DNA of 52,103 nucleotides. It comes from Gemmatimonadaceae bacterium (GTDB taxonomy: Bacteria > Latescibacterota > UBA2968 > UBA8231). Both the position numbers and the translations under genes were made by a program. Below are positions 35,788-45,347 of the stretch, piece by piece. The notes beneath the pieces were generated by a model, which saw only the letters and a list, made by a program, of their open reading frames with translations, made no database searches and was not told the DNA's origin. The stretch lies in NCBI GenBank assembly GCA_002726335.1, contig PBSR01000118.1, forward strand, positions 1 through 52,103, given 5' to 3'. The first letter of the stretch is position 1. Each line of letters opens with the position of its first letter.

Positions 35788-36546
35788 TCAGGCCGGCCGG
35801 CGCAATACGAAGTGGATTCGATCGGAGCGTTCGGACCCCGGGCGCCGCGTGAAGCCATCGAGGGCCTCGAGCAACTCAAAGGGACTGGCGCCGATACAGG
35901 CGACCAAGTCGTCATGGGGGTAGATGCGCTGCACGTGGCTCTCCTGTCGGCGCGAACCGTTCTCGAGACGGATGTCAAACCTGTTGAACTGCAAACCCTC
36001 ATCCGCGTCGTAGTAGCTGTGTCTGGAGTAGGTAAATCCCGGTCCCTGCTCCGTGTCACGAACATCGCGGAAATGCTGCATGGAATTGCGCTCCGTGCAG
36101 ACATCGAAGATAAAGAGAGCACCTGGTGCAAGCACATCGTACACCTGGGTCAGCGCCAGGCCCACATCCGCCAGAGACAATAGATAGTTGAGGCTGTCGT
36201 AGAGGCAGATGGCAGCCTCGAAGTCGCCCACCCCACCGAGGTCACGCAGATCGCGCACTTCGAACTGCAGGTCCTGGCGGCTCTCGGCCTTCTCCCGGGC
36301 GACGGCGATCATCTCTTCGGAGGCATCATACCCCGAGACGACGTACCCCAGAGAGGCCAGGGCGCAGGCGGCGTTGCCCGTACCACAGGCCAACTCGAGA
36401 ACGTGATCAGCGTCGCCGTCGTGTCGACGCAGCAGTGACTGCACGTGCTGTGCCCAGTGCACGTAGTCCACGTGGCGCATCACATAGTCGTAGATCGGCG
36501 CCAGGCCTTCATACGGCCGGACTGGCACCGACTCAGGGCTCGTCAT
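35788..36546 (-). CDS. Class I SAM-dependent methyltransferase
   Basis: 252 residues. Motif I, VLELACGTGNAACALA, and GYDASEEMI (acidic ribose contact) identify the cofactor site; AAICLYDSLNYLLSLAD is the post-motif strand. Similar small methyltransferases act on diverse or unknown substrates. The start lies 14 bp inside the S4 gene, indicating coupling. Confidence 0.87.
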   Translation of the reverse strand: MTSPESVPVRPYEGLAPIYDYVMRHVDYVHWAQHVQSLLRRHDGDADHVLELACGTGNAACALASLGYVVSGYDASEEMIAVAREKAESRQDLQFEVRDLRDLGGVGDFEAAICLYDSLNYLLSLADVGLALTQVYDVLAPGALFIFDVCTERNSMQHFRDVRDTEQGPGFTYSRHSYYDADEGLQFNRFDIRLENGSRRQESHVQRIYPHDDLVACIGASPFELLEALDGFTRRPGSERSDRIHFVLRRPA

Positions 36547-36826
36547 CGAAGGAGAGCACCTCCCGGTCCAGCGGTTCCCGCCCGTGTTCAGTCAGGTAGC
36601 TGCCGCGTCGACTGCGTGCCACCGGACGTTCCGGCACGTCCAACACTTCAGCATCGATCCTGAAGCCTCCGGTCTCCACCAGCAGACGGGCCCCCACATG
36701 CACACTGCGTGATCCACGGGCCGCCTCGCCATCTATCTGCACGCGGCCTTCGTCGCAGGCCTTGCGCGCCTGGGTGCGGGCCTTGAACAGTCCGGTGTTC
36801 TTGAGGAACGCATCAAGTCGTGCCAA
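36533..36826 (-). CDS. S4-domain RNA-binding protein (Hsp15/RqcP-like)
   Basis: 97 residues. The N-terminal S4 fold reads RLDAFLKNTGLFKARTQARKACDEGRVQIDGE, followed by the loop VHVGARLLVE, and a basic C-terminal tail. Hsp15 and RqcP bind 50S subunits carrying stalled nascent chains. Here it lies between surA and a methyltransferase in the mfd train, where repair and folding quality control are already represented. It starts 22 bp after the surA stop. Confidence 0.85.
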   Translation of the reverse strand: MARLDAFLKNTGLFKARTQARKACDEGRVQIDGEAARGSRSVHVGARLLVETGGFRIDAEVLDVPERPVARSRRGSYLTEHGREPLDREVLSFDDEP

Positions 36827-36848
36827 TGGACAACTCTGGCCTTCTGGT

Positions 36849-38180
36849 CTAGGGCAGTCCGGCGGCGGTGGTCGGCTCAGAATCGGGTTGGCCGGCCGCT
36901 TCGAGGGGATCCCACAACCAGTCCACGCTCAAGCGCTCCTCGATGTGGATCTCGCCCCGGTAATCCTCGATCAGCTGTTCCATACGGGAGCCCACACGCT
37001 CTTCGCGAACCAGCGACTCGAGGGTTGCGTAGTCGTCGTTGATCTTGAGAATGTGTCCGCCGTCCTCAAGGAAGAAGGGCTGGCTGATATCACCCAGACC
37101 CAGGCCGCTGACGAAGGGCTCGAGAAAGGCAGGAATCGCGGTGCTGTCGATGATCTGCCACAGTCCGCCCTGCCGCGCCGTGCCAGGGTCCTCGGAGTGA
37201 TCTCGCGCCAACTGAGCGAAGTCCTCGTCGGACAGGGCACGGCGGCGCAGGTCGATGAGTTGATCACGAATCCGCCCGATATCGCCGTCGGTGGTTCGGG
37301 CGCGCACGAGGATGTGGCTGACGCACATTTCACTCTCACGTTTCTCGTGCAGCAGGATGAGATGGATCCCCAGCGGCGTCAGCACGGCCTGGCTGGTCTC
37401 GCCCGGTTTGAGGCTGACGGCAACCCGTTCGAACTCCGGCATGAACGTGCCCGGTGCGAAGCAGCCGAGGTCGCCGCCTTCGCCCACAGTTCCCGGGTCC
37501 TCCGAGAACTGACGGGCGACGGTGGCGAACTCGCCGCCGCTGTCGAGCTCCTGCTGGATGATGGCGACCTGCGCCCGCGCCCGTTCCAGCACCGAGTCGG
37601 CGGGGGTCACCTTCATGTTGATCTGGCTGATCGACACCTTCGGCGGCAGATCCGTGTCGAAGGAGTCACGGAACGCCTCGACGTCGCGCCGGGTGATGAA
37701 CTGACGATAGGCCAACTCGCTGACCATCTGCTCGAAGAGCAACCGGTGTCTGATCTGTTTGCGATACCGCTGCTTCAGCTGTCGCTCCGTCATACCTGAG
37801 CGCTCCAGCATGGCGGTCAGCTCGGAGGGCCCGATGTTGTCCTTGATGCGGTTGAACTCGACATCGAGGTGTTCCTCCACAAGGGTGGCATCGACCTCGA
37901 GGCTGTCCTTCTCCGCCTTCTTCACGACGACGAGTTCGTCCACCATCTCCTCGAGTACCCGGCTGTTTTCGGTGGACACCTCTGACTCGGTGAGGAACAT
38001 CGGGTTGCGTCTCTGAGACTGCAGTTCCATCTGCGTCCGCAGGCTCAGTTCCGACCACAACACGACCTGGTCGTCGACGACGGCAACGATACGGTCAAGC
38101 AACTCCGGGACCGCCTCAGCACGGACAGCGACGAGGCAGCAGAGCAACAGAAAGCGGCGCAGGTGGCGTCTACTTGTCAT
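36849..38180 (-). CDS. surA: SurA-like periplasmic peptidyl-prolyl isomerase
   Basis: 443 residues. Signal peptide (FLLLCCLVAVRAEA), SurA N-domain (LLDRIVAVVDDQVVLWSEL), then two parvulin domains at ~185-280 (KVSISQINMKV, ARQFSEDPGTVGEGGDLGCF) and ~285-380 (CVSHILVRART, ARDHSEDPGTARQGGLWQI). SurA chaperones outer-membrane proteins. ATGA overlap with the upstream lipoprotein gene. The gene pair downstream of mfd suggests an envelope biogenesis operon. Confidence 0.9.
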   Translation of the reverse strand: MTSRRHLRRFLLLCCLVAVRAEAVPELLDRIVAVVDDQVVLWSELSLRTQMELQSQRRNPMFLTESEVSTENSRVLEEMVDELVVVKKAEKDSLEVDATLVEEHLDVEFNRIKDNIGPSELTAMLERSGMTERQLKQRYRKQIRHRLLFEQMVSELAYRQFITRRDVEAFRDSFDTDLPPKVSISQINMKVTPADSVLERARAQVAIIQQELDSGGEFATVARQFSEDPGTVGEGGDLGCFAPGTFMPEFERVAVSLKPGETSQAVLTPLGIHLILLHEKRESEMCVSHILVRARTTDGDIGRIRDQLIDLRRRALSDEDFAQLARDHSEDPGTARQGGLWQIIDSTAIPAFLEPFVSGLGLGDISQPFFLEDGGHILKINDDYATLESLVREERVGSRMEQLIEDYRGEIHIEERLSVDWLWDPLEAAGQPDSEPTTAAGLP

Positions 38181-39016
38181 GGTCCGGCCAATCGGGTTTC
38201 GTCGATGGACCAGGTGTGCCCGGTACGCAGTCCGTTCACCAGTTCATCGAGGCGTTCGCGGTGTGTCTCACGTACCAGGGCCTCGAGTATCTGTTCACGC
38301 ACGGTGGGTTCCGTGAGATCGCGAACCGTGGCTGACTCCTTGCGGTCAGTGAGTCGTACGATGTGGTAGCTCCCGTCGAGGGACACGAGGCGGCACAGCT
38401 GGCCAGGCCCGGTGCCGGCACAGGCTTCCCAGATTTCGGGCCGATCGTCAGCGGTGAAGTAGCCCAGGTCTCCTCCTATGGTGTTGGTTTCGCGATCGGT
38501 GGACAGGTCGCGGACCTTGTCTTCGAAGATGGCGCCGCGCAACAGTTCATCGCGCAAGGACGTGGCGTCCCGCCGGGAACCGAGCAGGATGTGCTGGGCC
38601 CGAATCTCGGCGTCTGGCCGGCGAAAATCGTCGGCGTGCAGGTGGTAGTACCGTTCCACGTCCGGCTCGCTCACCTCGATCTGCCGATCGCCGAACAGAT
38701 CGTCGACGAAAGCGGCGATGACAAGATCCCGGCGGGTCTGTTCCACGAGCTGGCGCACCCGTGCAGTTTCATCGACCTCACGGGCCAGAGCCTCCTGATA
38801 GAGCAACTCCCGGCGTACCCAGTTCTCGACGAACAGCCGCCGTTGGGCCTCGGCCATGTCGGAGTCGGGTATCTGGTTGTCGAGCTGGGCCACGGTGAGG
38901 GCAGCATCGCCCACGCGGGCCACGACGGGTCCCTCTTCACGCTCCGGCCCGCAGCCTGGCAGGCCGACCAGACCGAGGCCGAGGATCAGCAGGACACTAG
39001 AGCAGCTCTTCGACAA
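38177..39016 (-). CDS. Parvulin-type peptidyl-prolyl isomerase lipoprotein
   Basis: 279 residues from a TTG that lies 20 bp inside mfd. A lipobox (LVGLPGC) puts the mature protein on a membrane, facing the periplasm. SurA/PrsA-like helices follow (ALTVAQLDNQIP, RLFVENWVRRELLYQEAL), then one parvulin domain at ~140-245 (IRAQHILLGSRRD, LSTDRETNTIGGDLGYFT). It would assist folding of exported proteins together with the adjacent SurA. Confidence 0.85.
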   Translation of the reverse strand: MSKSCSSVLLILGLGLVGLPGCGPEREEGPVVARVGDAALTVAQLDNQIPDSDMAEAQRRLFVENWVRRELLYQEALAREVDETARVRQLVEQTRRDLVIAAFVDDLFGDRQIEVSEPDVERYYHLHADDFRRPDAEIRAQHILLGSRRDATSLRDELLRGAIFEDKVRDLSTDRETNTIGGDLGYFTADDRPEIWEACAGTGPGQLCRLVSLDGSYHIVRLTDRKESATVRDLTEPTVREQILEALVRETHRERLDELVNGLRTGHTWSIDETRLAGP

Positions 39017-42000
39017 GATCCCGGGCCTTTTCCAGACGTTCCTGTTCGTCGGCAGCTCTCAGGAAGGTCTCAATGGACAGACGTTCGCCGACGTTGAACT
39101 CCAGTTGCGAGGAGGATTTCTCGACCAGACGCTGAATGTCTGCCGGAGCCACCTGCACGCTATCGGGAAAATGCAGACTGAAGCGTGATTTCTCCAATTG
39201 CACCGAGGCCAACCCCAACTGACGGGCCATCACCTTGATCTCCATGATGTGCAGCAATGATCTGGCCTGCCACGGGGCGCGGCCGAAGCGATCCTCCATC
39301 TCTTCCTTGATTGCCAGCAGGTCGACGACCCGCTGAGCTTCGGCGAGGCGCTGGTAGAACTCCATCTTCAGGTCGCCGTCCGGCACGTAATCTTCCGGGA
39401 TGTAGGCGGTGACGGCGATCTTGATGTCGGGATCGACCTGCTGTTCGACCTTTTCTCCCTTCAGTTCCCGGACCGCCTCGTCCAGCAGTCGCGTGTAGAG
39501 GTCGAAGCCCACGGCGGTGATGAAGCCGTGCTGCTGCGCCCCGAGGAGATTGCCGGCACCACGGATCTCCATGTCGCGCATGGCGATGTTGAAGCCCGAA
39601 CCGAGGTCGGCGAATTCCTCCACGGCACGCAGACGCAGACGTGACTTGCGTGTCAGCTTCTTGCCCTTGGGGATCAGCAGGTAGGCGTACGCCCGTTCCT
39701 TCGAGCGTCCGACTCGACCGCGGATCTGGTAGAGCTGCGACAACCCCAGCATATCACAGCGGTTGACGAGGATCGTGTTCACCGAGGGGATGTCGATTCC
39801 GGACTCGATGATCATAGTACTGACGAGGCAGTCGTACTTCCGTTCCAGGAAGTCGAACATGATCTGCTCGAGTTGCCGGGAGGGCATCTGGCCGTGACCG
39901 ACGGCGAAGCGCACCTGGGGCAACAACTCCTCGAGGAATTCCACGAGCCGGTGGATGGACTGCACACGGTTGTGGACGAAGTAGACCTGGCCGCCCCGAT
40001 CGATTTCACGTTGGATGGCCTCGACGATCCGGCCTTTGTCGAAGGCGATGATCTCGGTGTGGATCGGCAGGCGGTCCTCGGGAGGCGTGTTGATCACCGA
40101 CATGTCGCGGGCGCCCATCAGCGACATGTGCATGGTCCGCGGAATGGGCGTCGCCGTGAGGGTAACGACATCGACGAGATGCTTGAACTGTTTCAGGCGC
40201 TCCTTGTGCTTGACCCCGAAGCGCTGTTCCTCGTCGACGACGAGCAGGCCGAGATCTCTGAACTTCACGTCCTGGCTGAGGATGCGGTGGGTGCCGATCA
40301 GAACGTCCACCTTGCCATCCTTTACATCCTGAGCGACGGCCTTCAACTCCTTGGGCGTGCGGAAGCGGGACATGACCTCCACCCGCACCGGGAACGGGGC
40401 CATGCGTTCGGAAAAGGTCTGGTAGTGCTGCTGGGCGAGGATCGTCGTCGGCACCAGAACGGCGACCTGCTTGTGGTCGCACACCGCCTTGAAGGCGGCG
40501 CGCACGGCCACTTCCGTCTTGCCGTAGCCCACGTCGCCGCAGACCAGGCGGTCCATGGGGTGGGGGGACTCCATGTCCCGTTTCACCTCCTCCACCGTAC
40601 GCATCTGATCCGGTGTCTCCTGGAAGGGAAAGGCCGCCTCCAGTTCGCGCACCATGCCATTGTCGGCGGAGAACTTCGTACCCGGCAGGGACTTACGCTC
40701 GGCGTAGAGCTGAATCAGCTCGCCCGCCATCTTGAAGATCTCTTCCTTGGTGCGCTCCTTCAGCTTCTCCCAGGCGTTGGAGCCGAGCTTGTTGAGCAGC
40801 GGCACGGCCTCTTCGGTGCTGGAGTAGCGGCGCAGCAGGTCGAGTTGCTCCACCGGGATGAAGAGTTTGTCGGTGCCGTGGTAGGTGACCTCGAGACAAT
40901 CGTGGTCGCGATTGGCGATGGTCAGTCGGCGCAGGCCGATGTAGCGACCGATGCCGTGGTCGACGTGGACGACGAAGTCGCCGCGCTGCATGGCGTCGAA
41001 GGAAGAGATCGGCTTGGCAGACTTGAACCGGCGGTAACGGTAGCGGCTCTTCTGCCGCGAGAAGATCTCGTGGTCATTGAGAATGGCGACCTTGGCGGCG
41101 GGGAACACGAAGCCGCGGCTCAGAGCTCCGAGACCGAAGGTTATGTCGTCACTCCACGCGGAGAAGATCTCCTGCAGCCGGCTCGACTGGCCCTTGGTCT
41201 CGCAAAGGATGTGGACGGCGTAGCTCTCTTCGTCGAGGCGGCCGATCTCCTGCTTGAGTACGGCCAGTTCACCCTGCACAACACGCGGTTCGGTGGCGCC
41301 GAAGCGCACAGCAGCGTCGGCTTTGCCCACCGGTGCGGGGCGCAGTCTCGGGAGCGAGTCCAGACGCTCATGCAGCCAGTCACCGTCGCGCACCAGGTGG
41401 GCGGGGGGGACGTGAGTCTGGCGCTCGGCGTGCCGCTCCCAGTCACGGAGCGAGGGCCCCAAGGCCTTGTCGAGCTCGGCGTCGAGGTCGTCCGACTCCT
41501 CGCTGTAGATGAGAGCATCATCCGGCAGGTAGGCGAACAGCCCGGCATCGGCGCCGTAAAGAATGGCCATGACCATCTCGATGCCGTCGAGCGTGGTGGT
41601 GCCGAACTCGAGCTGGTCCTTCACTTCCGTCAGGTCGACGCCCGTCTCCTTCTCGACGCGCTCCAGATTGGGCACGTAGTCGTCGAAGAAGGGGCGATGG
41701 AGCACAACCTCGCGTGCCGGCAGGATCAGCGTCTTCTCAATGCCGCCGATAGAGCGCTGGGTGGTGATGTCGAAGGTGCGGATCGATTCGATCTCGTCGC
41801 CGAAGAACTCCAGCCGCACGGGGTGATCGAGGCCTACGGAGAAGATGTCGAGGATGCCGCCACGGGAGCTGAACTGACCGACACCGTCGATGACGGGTAC
41901 CCGCTCGAAGCCGGCGTCGACCAGGTGTGAGATGAGCTCGTCGAGAACCCGCTCTTCGCCTGTTGTCAGGCGCAGCGTGGCTCGTTCGAGAGCGGCGGCG

Positions 42001-42410
42001 GGCATGACCGGAGCCAACAGGGCCGCCGCCGGGGCGACGACGATGGCCGGCTCTTCGGCAGCCAGACGGGCGGCGGCCTCGATGCGCAGGCCGGAAACGT
42101 CGGCATCCGGCGACCGGCCATCGTAGAGGCCGACGTCCCACGCCGGGAAGTAATGCACGATGTCCTCGCCGGCGATGGCTGTCAGATCGTCGCGCCAGGA
42201 CTCGGCCTGGCTCTCGTCGGCGGCGATGACGACGACCTGGCGGTGCAGCTGGCGCTGCACCGTGGTCAGCAGAAAGGCACCCAGCGTGGCGGGCAGACCA
42301 TGGACCAGGACGTCCCGGTCGTGGGCGGCGATCCGTTCCAGCACCTGCCTGAAAGGGGCGCTCTGAGCGGTCGTGCGGGCGACGGAATCGAGGGCGGGCG
42401 CGACGGTCAT
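38997..42410 (-). CDS. mfd: Transcription-repair coupling factor Mfd
   Basis: 1137 residues, full length (E. coli 1148). UvrB-like domains lie at ~1-340, the CarD-like RNA-polymerase-interacting domain at ~465-540 (GDFVVHVDHGIGRYIG), and the translocase from ~590 with Walker A GDVGYGKTEVA at ~627 and DEEQRFG at ~728. Helicase motifs V-VI (IESGIDIPSVNTI, QLYQIRGRVGRS) and a C-terminal TRCF domain follow. It removes stalled RNA polymerase and recruits UvrA. It leads the minus-strand train down to 33,088. Confidence 0.97.
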   Translation of the reverse strand: MTVAPALDSVARTTAQSAPFRQVLERIAAHDRDVLVHGLPATLGAFLLTTVQRQLHRQVVVIAADESQAESWRDDLTAIAGEDIVHYFPAWDVGLYDGRSPDADVSGLRIEAAARLAAEEPAIVVAPAAALLAPVMPAAALERATLRLTTGEERVLDELISHLVDAGFERVPVIDGVGQFSSRGGILDIFSVGLDHPVRLEFFGDEIESIRTFDITTQRSIGGIEKTLILPAREVVLHRPFFDDYVPNLERVEKETGVDLTEVKDQLEFGTTTLDGIEMVMAILYGADAGLFAYLPDDALIYSEESDDLDAELDKALGPSLRDWERHAERQTHVPPAHLVRDGDWLHERLDSLPRLRPAPVGKADAAVRFGATEPRVVQGELAVLKQEIGRLDEESYAVHILCETKGQSSRLQEIFSAWSDDITFGLGALSRGFVFPAAKVAILNDHEIFSRQKSRYRYRRFKSAKPISSFDAMQRGDFVVHVDHGIGRYIGLRRLTIANRDHDCLEVTYHGTDKLFIPVEQLDLLRRYSSTEEAVPLLNKLGSNAWEKLKERTKEEIFKMAGELIQLYAERKSLPGTKFSADNGMVRELEAAFPFQETPDQMRTVEEVKRDMESPHPMDRLVCGDVGYGKTEVAVRAAFKAVCDHKQVAVLVPTTILAQQHYQTFSERMAPFPVRVEVMSRFRTPKELKAVAQDVKDGKVDVLIGTHRILSQDVKFRDLGLLVVDEEQRFGVKHKERLKQFKHLVDVVTLTATPIPRTMHMSLMGARDMSVINTPPEDRLPIHTEIIAFDKGRIVEAIQREIDRGGQVYFVHNRVQSIHRLVEFLEELLPQVRFAVGHGQMPSRQLEQIMFDFLERKYDCLVSTMIIESGIDIPSVNTILVNRCDMLGLSQLYQIRGRVGRSKERAYAYLLIPKGKKLTRKSRLRLRAVEEFADLGSGFNIAMRDMEIRGAGNLLGAQQHGFITAVGFDLYTRLLDEAVRELKGEKVEQQVDPDIKIAVTAYIPEDYVPDGDLKMEFYQRLAEAQRVVDLLAIKEEMEDRFGRAPWQARSLLHIMEIKVMARQLGLASVQLEKSRFSLHFPDSVQVAPADIQRLVEKSSSQLEFNVGERLSIETFLRAADEQERLEKARDLVEELL

Positions 42411-42554
42411 CTCGGCGGTGCGTGAGGCCGGAGCAAGGGCAGGTATGTGCTTGAGAATGAAGGTGTTGCGGCGAAGGACAAGAAGCTAAAGATAACCGGG
42501 GGCGTGGTCCTGTGTCAACGCACCGAACGGCGAATCGCGGGGTGCGTCATGGCG

Positions 42555-42878
42555 TCACCGGCGTCTGCGGCCCTTCTTTCTCTCCTTCGCCTCGCGGGCT
42601 TCCCGGGCCGCCTCGAGCCGGGCCTCGGTGGCCAACTCGCTCAGGGTCCGGATCTCCCGGCTGGCCTTGACCCAGAGCCACAGCGCGACCGCGGTGGAGG
42701 TGGACAGCATCAGCATGAGAGCCAGGCGTGGATAGAGCCACCGCGCCGGATCTTCAGGATCGTGCAGCAGCAGTCCGCTCGCGCACAGGACCAGAACGGC
42801 GCTGAGGGCGCCGATGAGGATATGGCGGAAGCGTCGCCACTGCTGGCGCATCCAGATGTAGTCTTGCAGATCAGGCAA
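42555..42878 (-). CDS. Small membrane protein with basic C-terminal tail
   Basis: 107 residues from a TTG, or 98 from the ATG at 42851. Two membrane segments are visible, ILIGALSAVLVLCASGLLL and LALMLMLSTSTAVALWLWV, followed by a long helical, highly charged tail ending KERKKGRRRR. No family recognised. It is divergent from the HD phosphohydrolase. Confidence 0.55.
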   Translation of the reverse strand: MPDLQDYIWMRQQWRRFRHILIGALSAVLVLCASGLLLHDPEDPARWLYPRLALMLMLSTSTAVALWLWVKASREIRTLSELATEARLEAAREAREAKERKKGRRRR

Positions 42879-42911
42879 GGGGCCTATAAAACGGACAAAA
42901 ACAACCTGAGA

Positions 42912-42941
42912 TTGACAATTTCACCGTCCGGCGAATATAGA
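42912..42941 (+). promoter_or_regulatory. Predicted sigma70 promoter for the HD phosphohydrolase gene
   Basis: A perfect -35 (TTGACA, 42912-42917) and -10 (TATAGA, 42936-42941) are spaced by 18 bp, ending 37 bp before the GTG at 42979. It is the closest match to consensus that I noticed in the window. Confidence 0.75.
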
Positions 42942-42978
42942 CTGACGCCGCGAGCCCGGGAAGGAACGGAAGGAATCA

Positions 42979-43566
42979 GTGGACAGCCCAAGTCATTTCT
43001 TCGCCTACATGGCGCGCATGAAGTACATCCAGCGCTGGGGTGTGATGCGCAATACGCACACCGAGAACATACAGGAACACAGCCTGCAGGCGGCGGTCCT
43101 GGCCCACGCCCTGGCCCTCATCGCCCGGGATCAGTTCGGCCGCGATGTCGATCCCGAGCGCGTCATGGCCCTGGCCGTGTTCCACGATGTCAGTGAGGTC
43201 ATCACGGGGGATCTTCCCAGCCCGATCAAGCACCACGACCCCGATCTCAGGTCGGCCTACGGACGCATCGAGGCGGCCGCCCAGCAGCGGCTGACGGCGA
43301 TGTTGCCTGAGGGTCTGCGGGAGGCATACCGGTCATTGCTCATCGGTGAGGATCGAGCCGAGCACGTGCAGCTGGTGAAGGCGGCCGACAAGCTGTGCTC
43401 TTACCTGAAGTGCCTCGAGGAGCTGAAGAGTGGCAATGAGGAGTTTACCTATGCCAAGGCGGCCATCGAGGGGGAGATCGAAGCTCTGGGGATGCCGGAG
43501 GTGGTCTGGTTCATGGAGCGCTTCGTGCCGAGTTTTTCGCTGACGCTGGACGAGCTAAATAGGTAG
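42979..43566 (+). CDS. HD-domain 5'-deoxynucleotidase, YfbR-like
   Basis: 195 residues from a GTG with GGAAGGA upstream. The HD metal-binding set is NIQEHSLQAA, FHDVSEVITGDLPSPIKH and KAADKLCSYLKC, in the order of E. coli YfbR, which dephosphorylates deoxyribonucleoside 5'-monophosphates. IKYIQRWGVMRN-type start (MKYIQRWGVMRNTHTENIQEH) also fits. Transcribed from its own promoter; stop TAG. Confidence 0.9.
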   Translation: MDSPSHFFAYMARMKYIQRWGVMRNTHTENIQEHSLQAAVLAHALALIARDQFGRDVDPERVMALAVFHDVSEVITGDLPSPIKHHDPDLRSAYGRIEAAAQQRLTAMLPEGLREAYRSLLIGEDRAEHVQLVKAADKLCSYLKCLEELKSGNEEFTYAKAAIEGEIEALGMPEVVWFMERFVPSFSLTLDELNR

Positions 43567-43717
43567 CGCTCGATGGAGCGGACGCGACTGCGTCGCGCCG
43601 CTCATCTCGCGAGCCGTGTTGGAGACCGACTCGCTGCCCTCGCGGCTCAACACGGCCCGGGGATTCACCCCCGCCCTACGCCCCAACTGCGAACTGCCAT
43701 GGCGACGTGAGGAGAAT

Positions 43718-44470
43718 ATGGATCCACGAATGATTGAGTTGGGCCTGGAGCCGGGCACGCTGACCGACGAACAGAGGCAGCAGCTCGACGAACAGAGTTT
43801 CACCATTCTGCCCGAGGTCATCGACCCTGGGTGGCTCGGTCGTCTGCGCCAGGCCTTCGATGCTATCTACGACGCCGAAGGCGCCGATGCCGGTAAGGAA
43901 GTCGCTCAGATGGAAGGCGTGCGGCGCCTTGCGGATCTGGTCAACAAGGGCGACGTGTTCGATGACGTCTACGTGCAGCCCCGGTTGCTGGCGGCCGTCT
44001 GGCATGTGCTGCAGCGGCCCTTCAAACTGCACTCCGTCAATGGCCACGACCCGTTGCAGGGGTACGGCCAGCAGGATCTGCACGCCGACTGGGGTGGGGC
44101 CCGCGACCCGGGTGTCTACCACGTGGTCAACTCGATGTGGATGCTCGACGACATGACCCCGGACAACGGCGCCACGCGGATCGTACCGGACAGCCATCTC
44201 CTGGCGGCATCCGTCCACGACGTGCATCCCGATCGTCAGGCACCCCATGCCGATGAGGTCTACCTGACGGCGCCGGCCGGGTCCGTGGGTGTCTTCAACG
44301 GCAGCGCCTGGCACAGCTGTACGCTGAATCGATCCGGTGCGCCCAGGAGGCTGCTCCACGCCGCCTTCATCGCCCGCGAGCATGCACAGCAGACCGACCA
44401 GCGCCAGCATCTGCGGCCCGAGACCGACGCCCGGCTGTCACCTCTGGCGCGGTATGTTCTGGATGTCTGA
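43718..44470 (+). CDS. Phytanoyl-CoA dioxygenase family protein (PhyH-4)
   Basis: 250 residues from the ATG at 43718, which has GAGGAG 5 bp upstream; the frame is open back to 43616 without homology. Metal-binding HxD in QDLHADWGG, distal His in SAWHSCTLNRSG, and an Arg in APRRLLHAAF. Separate from the 21-24 kb trio and distinct in sequence; no operon partner apart from the broken kinase that follows. Substrate unknown. Confidence 0.86.
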   Translation: MDPRMIELGLEPGTLTDEQRQQLDEQSFTILPEVIDPGWLGRLRQAFDAIYDAEGADAGKEVAQMEGVRRLADLVNKGDVFDDVYVQPRLLAAVWHVLQRPFKLHSVNGHDPLQGYGQQDLHADWGGARDPGVYHVVNSMWMLDDMTPDNGATRIVPDSHLLAASVHDVHPDRQAPHADEVYLTAPAGSVGVFNGSAWHSCTLNRSGAPRRLLHAAFIAREHAQQTDQRQHLRPETDARLSPLARYVLDV

Positions 44471-44534
44471 GAACACGACGGCGCCGTAGATCTTCCCGGC
44501 GACCTGCTCCGGTCTGATCGGGGGGGCATCACTC

Positions 44535-45321
44535 ATGCTCGCTGCCGCACAGCGCATACTGGGCGCATTTCTTGGCGCCGAGGCGGCTCGTGGCACGACG
44601 CTCGAGCCCATTCACGGCGGCGAGAGCGCGGCGTCCCTCTACCGGTTTGGCCACCGGGCAGACGCTCTGCCTGAGCGATATGCACGACGCGTCGGTGATC
44701 GAACGCCTCGCTCAACGGCTGAGTCGACTGCATCGCGCCAGCGTCGATGTCCCGACCGCAACGTCGCCCTTCGAGCGCTTCTACGGGTTTGAGCAACGCG
44801 CCATCGAGGGCGGACGGCCCTGGCCGCAGGCGATGACTCGCGCGGCCGAGTTCGTACGGCGCCTGGAGGAGGAACTGCAGCACACAACTCCGAGACCATG
44901 TCACCTAGACCTGCATGCGCGAAACATCATTCTCCCACCAGCGCAGGACCCAGTGTTCATCGACTGGGTCAATGGGGGGTTGAGTGATCCCGTGTCTGAC
45001 GTGGCGACTATCATCGCCTTCCTCGGTCTCCGAGATGGGCAACGAGACCACTTTCTCGCCAGCTATCAGAAGTCGATGGGCGAGGCGCTCGACATCGCCC
45101 GGCTCGAACTGCTGATGCCGATTCGTCCTTTTGTGGCGGCGGCCAGCAGTCTCGTCAACACCCCACTCGACGTCTCACAGTCTCAACTCGAACAGGAGCT
45201 GGCCCGAGCAGAGCTGCCGGGCCACGAACTCTACAGTATTCCGCATAGTGCTCGTCCTGAATGGCCGCGGTGGAAATGGGGCTTGATCGCACTCAAGATG
45301 GGTCTGTCACACCTGCCGTAG
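44535..45321 (+). pseudogene. APH/choline-kinase-type phosphotransferase, broken by deletion and frameshift
   Basis: Frame 1 from ATG 44535 gives the start of the kinase N-lobe (ILGAFLGAEAARGTTLEPIHGGESAASLYRF). The same family resumes in frame 2 at about 44655 with ATGQTLCLSDMHDASVIERLAQRLSRLH and runs to 45321, including the catalytic HLDLHARNI and metal-binding FIDWVNGGLSDPVSDVA. The stretch between, which should hold the rest of the N-lobe and the ATP Lys, is missing, so a deletion of roughly 100-200 bp seems to have joined the parts. A protein from the second frame alone (ATG 44572) would lack the N-lobe. Confidence 0.65.
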
Positions 45322-45347
45322 ATCACAGATCTGTCATGGGAGTCCCA

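Noticed and set aside
39873..41930. 685-residue plus-strand open frame antisense to mfd.
   Set aside because: No start signal or domain; mirror of a strongly supported mfd.
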